A DNA stretch of 64,000 bases from Nocardioides sp. zg-1228. Its GTDB lineage: Bacteria; Actinomycetota; Actinomycetes; Propionibacteriales; Nocardioidaceae. Within the stretch, counting starts at the first letter, position 1, and each line of letters begins with the position of its first letter. The notes under the pieces were generated by a model. It was not told the DNA's origin. It did no database searches and was given only the letters and a program-made list of their open reading frames with translations. Both the position numbers and the translations under genes were made by a program. The stretch lies in contig NZ_CP070961.1 in the NCBI RefSeq assembly GCF_017086465.1, positions 1,860,001 to 1,924,000 of the forward strand. Direction: 5' to 3'. Shown here piece by piece: positions 55,056 through 64,000 of this stretch.

Positions 55056-56291
55056 TCAGGCCAGGCCGAGCGCCCTCGCTTCCTCCCAGAGGTCGTCGCG
55101 CACGCTCGGGTGGGCGGCGTGCTCGATGAGGTTGCGCGCCTGCTCGCGCTCGCTGCGCCCCCACATCCACGCCACGCCCTGCTCGGTGACCACCGCCCCG
55201 TGCTGGAGCGAGGTGACCGGCTCGTCGACGAGCGGCACGATCGTCGACACGTCCGCGCGCGGGTGCCAGCTGCGCAGCGCCATGAACGCCCGCCCGCCCG
55301 GGGAGTGGCTGGCGCCGACGGTGAAGTCGGTCTGGCCGCCGAACCCGCTGTGGATCCGGGCGCCGATCCGCGACGCGTTGGCCTGGTCGAACAGGTCGAC
55401 CTGCAGAGCGGTGTTGATCGACGTCATCGCCGGCTGCTGGGCGATGACGGCGGGGGAGTTGGTCGTCTCGGTGCGCAGCATCAGCACCCGCGGGTTGTCG
55501 TCCACCCACGCGTACAGCTCGCTGCTGCCGAACACGAACGACGTGCGCACGGGGGTGGCGGTGTCGAGCGCTCCTGCCTCCTCCAGCACCAGGACGCCGT
55601 CGCTGAACATCTCGGTCCACACCTTGAGGCCGCGGCGCTCGAGCACTCCGGCGATCGTGGCGTCCGGCACCTCGCCGATGCCGGCCTGCAGGGTCGCGCC
55701 GTCGCCGATCTCGGCGGCCACCAGCGACCCGATCAGGCGGGCGTCCTCGCTCGGTGGGCGGGCCACGTGGGTCGTCAGGGCGACGTCGACCTCGACGCCG
55801 AGGTCGAGGTCGTCCACCGACACGACGGCGTCGCCGAAGGTCCACGGCATCCGGGGGTTGAGCTGGGCGACGACCAGGGCGCCGCGCTCGCGGGCCGCCT
55901 CGATCGCGGCCGGGAGCACGTTGACCTCCAGTCCCAGCGAGACCTGGCCGTCGCGTGGTGTGGTCGTGTGCACCACGACCACGTCGGGCGCGAGCGGGCC
56001 GTGGAAGAGCCGCGGGACCATCGAGAGCCGGCACGGCACGTAGGCCAGCCGAGGGTGCCGGCGGAAACCGGGCCCCACGAACGTCGTCTCGGGCACCACG
56101 CCGTCGTGGATCGGGACGTCGGGCTGGGCGTTGAGGGCGTGGAGGCGGGCCTGCGGCAGCTCCGCCAGCAGCGGGCCGAGGAGGGTGACCGGAGTGGCGT
56201 GGTTGCCGCTGGTCACCACCCGCGGACTCCCGAGCGGGGCACAGTGCTCCCGCACCTCGCGGACGGCCTGGTCGATCTCGACGATGCGCAT
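55056..56291 (-). CDS. Acetyl-CoA hydrolase/transferase family protein
   Basis: A 411-residue class I CoA-transferase-type protein like 4-hydroxybutyrate or acetate CoA-transferases. The catalytic Glu should be in VWTEMFSDGVLVLEEAG, preceded by the LQAGIGEVPDATIAG glycine loop; GFGGQTDFTVGASHSPGGRAF forms the C-terminal active-site loop. It could hydrolyse acyl-CoA or move CoA between acids. ATG 56291 is used; GTG 56297 is an alternative. It reads toward pyrC and away from carA. Confidence 0.87.
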   Translation of the reverse strand: MRIVEIDQAVREVREHCAPLGSPRVVTSGNHATPVTLLGPLLAELPQARLHALNAQPDVPIHDGVVPETTFVGPGFRRHPRLAYVPCRLSMVPRLFHGPLAPDVVVVHTTTPRDGQVSLGLEVNVLPAAIEAARERGALVVAQLNPRMPWTFGDAVVSVDDLDLGVEVDVALTTHVARPPSEDARLIGSLVAAEIGDGATLQAGIGEVPDATIAGVLERRGLKVWTEMFSDGVLVLEEAGALDTATPVRTSFVFGSSELYAWVDDNPRVLMLRTETTNSPAVIAQQPAMTSINTALQVDLFDQANASRIGARIHSGFGGQTDFTVGASHSPGGRAFMALRSWHPRADVSTIVPLVDEPVTSLQHGAVVTEQGVAWMWGRSEREQARNLIEHAAHPSVRDDLWEEARALGLA

Positions 56292-56492
56292 GGCCACAGC
56301 GTGGCAGCCCGGCGCCCCTGCTCACGGGGCCGACCGGCCCGTCGTGGTGAGACCTTGGTCATCAGGTGGGTCCGGCCCGCCTCCCGACCGGCCTCCCGAC
56401 CCGCCGTCGGACTGGCCCGCACACGGTGTCTCGACAGGCCGGCACGATGCCGCAGGCACGTGATCTCGCTGGTAGGGTCGGCGACGGCTCGA

Positions 56493-56533
56493 ACATCCTT
56501 TAACGATCCGTCCCGTGAGGCGGAGAAGGAGGT
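56493..56533 (+). promoter_or_regulatory. PyrR-binding leader hairpin overlapping the carA ribosome site
   Basis: The 41-nt element equals the pyrR leader at 50266 except for G to T at position 15, which weakens the inner stem by one pair. It again holds GTCCCGTGAGGC and a TCCTT that can pair with the AAGGA of the Shine-Dalgarno, 5 nt before the carA ATG. TAGGGT at 56473 is the likely -10 box. Confidence 0.87.
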
Positions 56534-56538
56534 ACGGC

Positions 56539-57693
56539 ATGGCTCTGCCTGCCCCAGCGCTCTTGGTCCTCGAGGACGGGCGCACCTTTCGCGGTGAGTC
56601 GTTCGGAGCCGAGGGCGAGACCTTCGGCGAGGCGGTCTTCTCCACCGGCATGTCCGGCTACCAGGAGACGCTGACCGACCCCAGCTACCACCGCCAGGTC
56701 GTCGTGATGACGGCCCCGCACGTCGGCAACACCGGCATGAACGACGAGGACGTCGAGTCCTCGCGCATCTGGGTCGCCGGCTACGTCGTGCGCGACCCCG
56801 CCCGGGTGCCGAGCAGCTGGCGCAGCGTGCGCACCCTGGACGACGACCTGCGCGCACAGGGCGTGGTGGGCATCAGCGGCGTCGACACCCGCGCGCTGAC
56901 CCGCCACCTGCGCGAGCGGGGCGCGATGCGCGTGGGCATCTCGACGACAGAGACCGACCCGCAGCGCCTGCTCGACCGGGTGCGGGAGTCGGCGCAGATG
57001 AGCGGCGCCAACCTCAGTGAGGCCGTCACCACCGCGGAGCCCTACGTCGTCCCCGCGGTGGGCGAGAAGCGCTTCACGGTCGCCGCCGTCGACCTCGGGA
57101 TCAAGGCCAACACCCCGCGGATGATGAGCGAGCGCGGCATCGAGGTGCACGTGCTGCCGGCCACCGCCGGCATCGACGACGTCCTCGCCGTCGCCCCCGA
57201 CGGGCTCTTCTTCTCCAACGGTCCCGGTGACCCGGCCGCCACCACCGGCCAGGTCCGGCTGCTGCAGGACGCGCTGCGCGCCGGCGTGCCCTACTTCGGC
57301 ATCTGCTTCGGCAACCAGCTCTTCGGCCGCGCGCTCGGCTTCGGCACCTACAAGCTGAAGTACGGCCACCGCGGCATCAACCAGCCGGTGATGGACCGCA
57401 CCACCGGCAAGGTGGAGGTCACCGCCCACAACCACGGCTTCGCGGTCGACGCACCGCTCGAGGGCTCGACGACGACCGAGTTCGGCGAGGCGTCGGTCAG
57501 CCACGTGTGCCTCAACGACGACGTCGTCGAGGGGCTCGAGCTGCGCGACGCCGACGGCCGGCTCGTCAGCTTCTCCGTGCAGTACCACCCCGAGGCGGCC
57601 GCGGGCCCGCACGACGCCGCCTACCTCTTCGACCGGTTCTGCGACCTGATGGCCGACGTCAGCTCCCAGCGGCCCCAGCGGAAGGACGCCTGA
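56539..57693 (+). CDS. carA: Carbamoyl-phosphate synthase small subunit
   Basis: This 384-residue glutaminase subunit supplies ammonia to CarB. The N-terminal CPSase_sm domain has [20 protein letters not shown]. The class I amidotransferase triad is Cys in [13 protein letters not shown] and His/Glu in [11 protein letters not shown]. The ATG at 56539 is 5 nt after AAGGAGGT within the PyrR hairpin. CarB starts one base after its stop. Since one CarAB usually serves both arginine and UMP synthesis, PyrR control here touches arginine supply too. Confidence 0.97.
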   Translation: MALPAPALLVLEDGRTFRGESFGAEGETFGEAVFSTGMSGYQETLTDPSYHRQVVVMTAPHVGNTGMNDEDVESSRIWVAGYVVRDPARVPSSWRSVRTLDDDLRAQGVVGISGVDTRALTRHLRERGAMRVGISTTETDPQRLLDRVRESAQMSGANLSEAVTTAEPYVVPAVGEKRFTVAAVDLGIKANTPRMMSERGIEVHVLPATAGIDDVLAVAPDGLFFSNGPGDPAATTGQVRLLQDALRAGVPYFGICFGNQLFGRALGFGTYKLKYGHRGINQPVMDRTTGKVEVTAHNHGFAVDAPLEGSTTTEFGEASVSHVCLNDDVVEGLELRDADGRLVSFSVQYHPEAAAGPHDAAYLFDRFCDLMADVSSQRPQRKDA

Positions 57694-57694
57694 C

Positions 57695-61018
<3,324 letters not shown>

Positions 61019-61020
61019 CC

Positions 61021-62052
61021 GTGGGGGCCTACGACATCGTCTTCGAGCGGGGCCTGACCCGGATCGACCCCGAGCGGGCGCACCACGCCGCGTTCCGGGC
61101 GATCCGGGCGGCGACGCCCGTGACGGCCCGGGCCCTCCGCGTCCCGTCCGCGCCCGTGCAGGCCCTCGGCCTGAGCTTCCCCCATCCCCTCGGCCTGGCC
61201 GCCGGCTTCGACAAGAACGCCGTCGGGATCGACGGGCTCGCCGCGCTCGGCTTCGGCCACGTCGAGATCGGCACCGTCACCGGTGAGGCACAGCCCGGCA
61301 ACCCCGCGCCACGGCTCTTCCGGCTCACCGACGACCGGGCGATCGTCAACCGGATGGGGTTCAACAACGACGGCGCGGAGGTCGTGGCCCGGCGGCTGGC
61401 GGCCTGGCGCGCGGAGGGCGGCTCGACCGTCCTCGGCGTCAACATCGGCAAGACCAAGGTCGTCCCCGAGGAGGAGGCCGCCCGCGACTACGAGAAGTCG
61501 GCCGGCCTGCTCGCCCCCTACGCCGACTACCTCGTCGTCAACGTGTCCTCGCCCAACACGCCCGGCCTGCGCGACCTCCAGGCGGTGGAGAAGCTCGAGC
61601 CGCTGCTGGGCGCCGTACGCCGTCGCGCCGACGAGGTGCGCCCCGACGACCGGGTGCCGCTGCTGGTGAAGATCGCGCCCGACCTCAGCGACGACGACGT
61701 GCTGGCCGTGGCCGACCTCGCCCTCGCCACCGGGCTCGACGGCATCATCGCCACCAACACCACGATCAGCCGCGACGGCCTCGCCACTCCCGCCGCCCGC
61801 GTGCAGGAGGTCGGCGCCGGCGGGCTGAGCGGGCGTCCGCTGACCCAGCGCTCCGAGGACGTCGTGCGGATGCTCCGCGAGCGCGTGGGCCCCGGCCTCA
61901 CCCTCATCGGGGTCGGCGGCATCACCACCGTCGACGACGCGCGGCGTCGGCTCGCGGCCGGCGCCGACCTGCTGCAGGCCTACACGGCGTTCGTCTACGA
62001 GGGTCCGCTGTGGCCGCGCCGGATCGTGCGGGGTCTCGCCACGGATGGCTGA
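61021..62052 (+). CDS. pyrD: Dihydroorotate dehydrogenase, class 2 (quinone-dependent)
   Basis: A 343-residue FMN enzyme that oxidises dihydroorotate with membrane quinone as acceptor. The N-terminal amphipathic extension ([20 protein letters not shown]) targets the membrane. [17 protein letters not shown] binds FMN. The catalytic base is the Ser of [14 protein letters not shown], the class-2 form (class 1 has Cys there). TNTTISR and [12 protein letters not shown] complete the site. The GTG lies 2 bp after the carB stop. This is a complete enzyme, making the following class-1B-like pair unexpected. Confidence 0.96.
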   Translation: MGAYDIVFERGLTRIDPERAHHAAFRAIRAATPVTARALRVPSAPVQALGLSFPHPLGLAAGFDKNAVGIDGLAALGFGHVEIGTVTGEAQPGNPAPRLFRLTDDRAIVNRMGFNNDGAEVVARRLAAWRAEGGSTVLGVNIGKTKVVPEEEAARDYEKSAGLLAPYADYLVVNVSSPNTPGLRDLQAVEKLEPLLGAVRRRADEVRPDDRVPLLVKIAPDLSDDDVLAVADLALATGLDGIIATNTTISRDGLATPAARVQEVGAGGLSGRPLTQRSEDVVRMLRERVGPGLTLIGVGGITTVDDARRRLAAGADLLQAYTAFVYEGPLWPRRIVRGLATDG

Positions 62053-62923
62053 GCCACGGCCGGTGCCGGGCGGCGGGCAGGCGAGCGACCGGACCAGGGA
62101 CCGGGACCGCGTCCACCCCAGCGTCCCCTCCAGCGTCCATGTCGACGGCGCGGTCGTCGGCACCAAGCGCGCCGGGCGCTACCGCCACCTGACCCTGACC
62201 GCGCCGGGCGTGCCCGAGCGCTTCCGGGCCGGCAACTTCGTGGCCGTCAGCGTCGCCGGGCACGTCGCGCGGCGTGCGCTGTGGATCCACCGGGTGCGCG
62301 CGTCGAGCGCGTTCGGCCCCACCCTCGACGTCGTCGTGGAGCCCCGGGGGAGCGGCACCCGGTGGCTCGCCGCCCAGCCCGTCGGCGCGCGGATCGCGAT
62401 CACCGGACCACTGGGGCGGCCCTTCGCGCTGCCCAAGGACGCCGTGTCGTGCCTGCTCGTCGGGGAGGGCTACGCCGCCGCGCCCCTCTTCCCGCTCGCC
62501 GAACGCCTGCGCGAGCGCGGCTGCGCGGTGTCGCTGGTGGTCTCCGCCCCCGACGAGTCGCGCCTGCTGTCGGCCCTCGAGGCCCGCCGGTCCGCCCGGT
62601 CCGTCACCGTGCTCACCGCCGACGGCTCGGTCGGCCTGCGCGGGCCGGTCGCCGACCACGTCGACGACCTCGTCCGCCGCAGCGACGCCGACGTCGTCTA
62701 CGCCGCCGGCCCCCACGACGTCCTCCGCAGCGCCGCGGCAGCCGCCGAGCGTGCGGGCGCCTGGAGCCAGGTCGCCGTGGAGGCGCCGACGCCCTGCGGC
62801 ACCGGGCTGTGCCACGGGTGCCCGCTCCCCGTCGTCGGCGAGGACGGCGTCGAGCGCGTCGTCCGTGCCTGCACCGAGGGTCCCGTCGTGCGCGGCGACC
62901 GCGTCCAGTGGGACGCCCTGTGA
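62045..62923 (+). CDS. pyrK: PyrK-like FAD/[2Fe-2S] electron-transfer subunit
   Basis: A 292-residue ferredoxin-reductase-type protein homologous to the PyrK subunit of class 1B dihydroorotate dehydrogenase. It has a FAD barrel (residues about 35-130; RRALWIHRV at the flavin site), an NAD domain with [17 protein letters not shown], and C-terminal cluster cysteines CGTGLCHGC plus a fourth in VRACTEGP, spaced as in PyrK. PyrK normally passes electrons from PyrDB to NAD+. It overlaps pyrD by 8 bp and the next gene by 4, so all three are co-translated. Its role beside a quinone-linked PyrD is unclear. Confidence 0.87.
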   Translation: MAEPRPVPGGGQASDRTRDRDRVHPSVPSSVHVDGAVVGTKRAGRYRHLTLTAPGVPERFRAGNFVAVSVAGHVARRALWIHRVRASSAFGPTLDVVVEPRGSGTRWLAAQPVGARIAITGPLGRPFALPKDAVSCLLVGEGYAAAPLFPLAERLRERGCAVSLVVSAPDESRLLSALEARRSARSVTVLTADGSVGLRGPVADHVDDLVRRSDADVVYAAGPHDVLRSAAAAAERAGAWSQVAVEAPTPCGTGLCHGCPLPVVGEDGVERVVRACTEGPVVRGDRVQWDAL

Positions 62924-63792
62924 GTGCCGCCCCCGTCGTCGGGATCCCCGGCCCGGTCATGGTCGCCGCCGGCTGCGGCGGCACCGGGCGCGAGCTCGAG
63001 GCCTACGCCGGTCCCGACGGTCTGGCCGGGCTCGCGTTCGTCACCCGCTCGATCACCCTCGACCCCCGCAGCGGCGGCCCCGGTCCGCGCGTCTGCGAGG
63101 TGCCGGGCGGGCTGGTCAACGCCGTGGGCCTGCCCAACCCCGGCCTCGAGCACTTCCTCGCCACCGAGCTGCCGTGGCTGGTGCGCGCCGGGGCCACCGT
63201 CCTCGTCTCGATCGCCGGCGCGACGATGGGGGAGTACGCCGACCTCGCCCGCCGGCTCAGCCGCGCCCCCGGGGTCGCCGGCCTCGAGATCAACGTCGGC
63301 GCGCCGGACGAGGCGGGCGCCGGGCTGTTCGCGGTGCGTGAGCCCTACCACGCGGCCAGCGTGATCGCGGCGGTGCGGCGCGAGTTCCCCGCCGACCGGC
63401 CGGTCCTGGCCAAGGTGCGTCCCGACGTGTCCCGCGTCGTCGAGGGCGCCCGCGCCTGCCACGAGGCGGGCGCGACGGCCGTCGTGATCGGAAACGCCGT
63501 CCCCGCCGCCCTGCTCGACGGGCGGGCGGGCGGGCTCAGCGGGCCCGCGATCGCGCCGATCGTCCTGCGCTGCGTCGCGGAGGTGCGCCGCGCCGTGCCC
63601 GAGGTGCCCGTCGTCGGGTGTGGTGGCGTGCACGACCTGCGCTCGGCCGAGGCCTACCTCGACGCCGGCGCGAGCGCCGTGCAGGTCGGCACCGCTCTGC
63701 TCCACGACCCCACGACCGTCACCCGGCTGCGCGCCGACCTCGCAGCCCGACCCGCGCCCCGACCGAATGCCCGACCCGAGGAGACCCGATGA
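62920..63792 (+). CDS. Class 1B-like dihydroorotate dehydrogenase paralogue without catalytic Cys
   Basis: A 290-residue TIM-barrel FMN protein clearly related to PyrDB: GLVNAVGLPNPGLEHFL, VLAKVRPDVS, AGGLSGPAIAPIVLRCV, and VVGCGGVHDLRSAEAYLDAGASAVQVGTA. However, the active-site NxSCPN motif reads NVGAPD, so the catalytic Cys is Ala and the Asn is Asp. The TK(S/T)xT motif is FVTRSIT, with the FMN/orotate-site Lys as Arg. FMN binding looks preserved, dihydroorotate oxidation does not. It could be a scaffold or oxidise another substrate with the PyrK-like partner. GTG 62920 overlaps the PyrK stop and its stop overlaps pyrF. Confidence 0.85.
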   Translation: MSAAPVVGIPGPVMVAAGCGGTGRELEAYAGPDGLAGLAFVTRSITLDPRSGGPGPRVCEVPGGLVNAVGLPNPGLEHFLATELPWLVRAGATVLVSIAGATMGEYADLARRLSRAPGVAGLEINVGAPDEAGAGLFAVREPYHAASVIAAVRREFPADRPVLAKVRPDVSRVVEGARACHEAGATAVVIGNAVPAALLDGRAGGLSGPAIAPIVLRCVAEVRRAVPEVPVVGCGGVHDLRSAEAYLDAGASAVQVGTALLHDPTTVTRLRADLAARPAPRPNARPEETR

Positions 63793-64000
63793 CCCCGTTC
63801 GGCACCCGCCTGGCCCACGCCATCGAGGACCGGGGGAGGTTCTGCGTGGGCATCGACCCGCACTCCGGGCTGCTGCGCGAGTGGGGGCTCGACGACGACG
63901 TCGCCTCGTTGGAGCGCTTCGCGCTCACCGTCGTCGAGGCGGTCGCCCCGGTGGTCGGTGTCGTCAAGCCGCAGAGCGCGTTCTACGAGCGCTTCGGCAG
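63789..64000 (+). CDS. pyrF: Orotidine 5'-phosphate decarboxylase, type 2, N-terminal part
   Basis: The first 70 residues of PyrF, the last enzyme of UMP synthesis, are visible; the rest runs off the window. RFCVGIDPHSGLLREWGL is the substrate-binding opening of the longer, actinobacterial-type (about 270-residue) decarboxylase, and VVKPQSAFYERFG contains the first catalytic Lys. The ATG overlaps the stop of the class-1B-like gene (ATGA). Downstream genes are not visible. Confidence 0.93.
   Translation, partial: MTPFGTRLAHAIEDRGRFCVGIDPHSGLLREWGLDDDVASLERFALTVVEAVAPVVGVVKPQSAFYERFG

Noticed and set aside
61021..62052. Class-2 pyrD being the degenerate partner
   Set aside because: Its FMN and catalytic motifs ([24 protein letters not shown]) are intact; the unusual residues are in the downstream class-1B-like gene.

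Overview
The window is about 73% G+C and is dominated by GTG/ATG starts, four-base gene overlaps and actinobacterial family genes (SepH, DUF3710, DUF3159, DUF4193, DUF5998, HMW FabG, an actinobacterial-type ferrochelatase with Fe-S cysteines). Gene content and order point to a Nocardioides-like member of the Propionibacteriales; the genus is an inference, not something the sequence proves. It is chromosomal and mostly housekeeping. No rRNA, tRNA, CRISPR array or prophage was seen.

Layout. (1) 1-12.2 kb: the end of a lipoprotein gene, parC, a 32-bp-period repeat array, a Pat-type acetyltransferase, DUF5998 plus a phosphodiesterase, tdk, a two-domain sulfurtransferase, sepH, a TRIC channel and an FAD lactone oxidase. 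(2) 12.2-25 kb: an MFS gene divergent from ferrochelatase, then inositol phosphatase, DUF4193, DUF3093, dut, DUF3710, OB-fold, DUF3159, two TrkA/RCK proteins, a KimA-like permease and an RNA methyltransferase. This is the order of the M. tuberculosis Rv2701c-Rv2689c block. (3) 24.9-27.3 kb: a 2.3-kb accessory insert in the 3' end of the methyltransferase gene, bounded by 40-bp direct repeats. It carries an IS3 orfA scrap, a molybdopterin oxidoreductase, a DUF2867 chimera and a divergent TetR with two matching operators. (4) 27.3-40.2 kb: aconitase, a thiamine-binding/YjbQ pair, a LexA-boxed SOS gene, a triple-Nudix protein, dxs and an amino-acid permease. (5) 40.2-49.4 kb: a second 32-bp array and fatty-acid genes (fadBA-like operon with an operator palindrome, PAC2, tesB, and an htdX-fabG4-fadA2 block as in mycobacteria). 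(6) 49.4-64 kb: UMP biosynthesis, pyrR-pyrB-pyrC, four unrelated genes, then carA-carB-pyrD-pyrK-pyrD2-pyrF.

How the genes work together. The two pyrimidine units are linked by nearly identical 41-nt PyrR-binding leaders that enclose the Shine-Dalgarno sequences of pyrR and carA, so PyrR probably represses both at translation. The second unit encodes a normal class-2 dihydroorotate dehydrogenase and then a PyrK plus class-1B-like pair whose catalytic subunit has lost the active-site cysteine. RCK proteins next to the KimA-like permease suggest a potassium module.

Many genes look leaderless: a TANNNT -10 box lies 6-8 nt before the start codon, and two divergent gene pairs have abutting or overlapping -10 boxes. 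Intergenic spaces carry several families of paired palindromes and arrays that protein annotation would miss.
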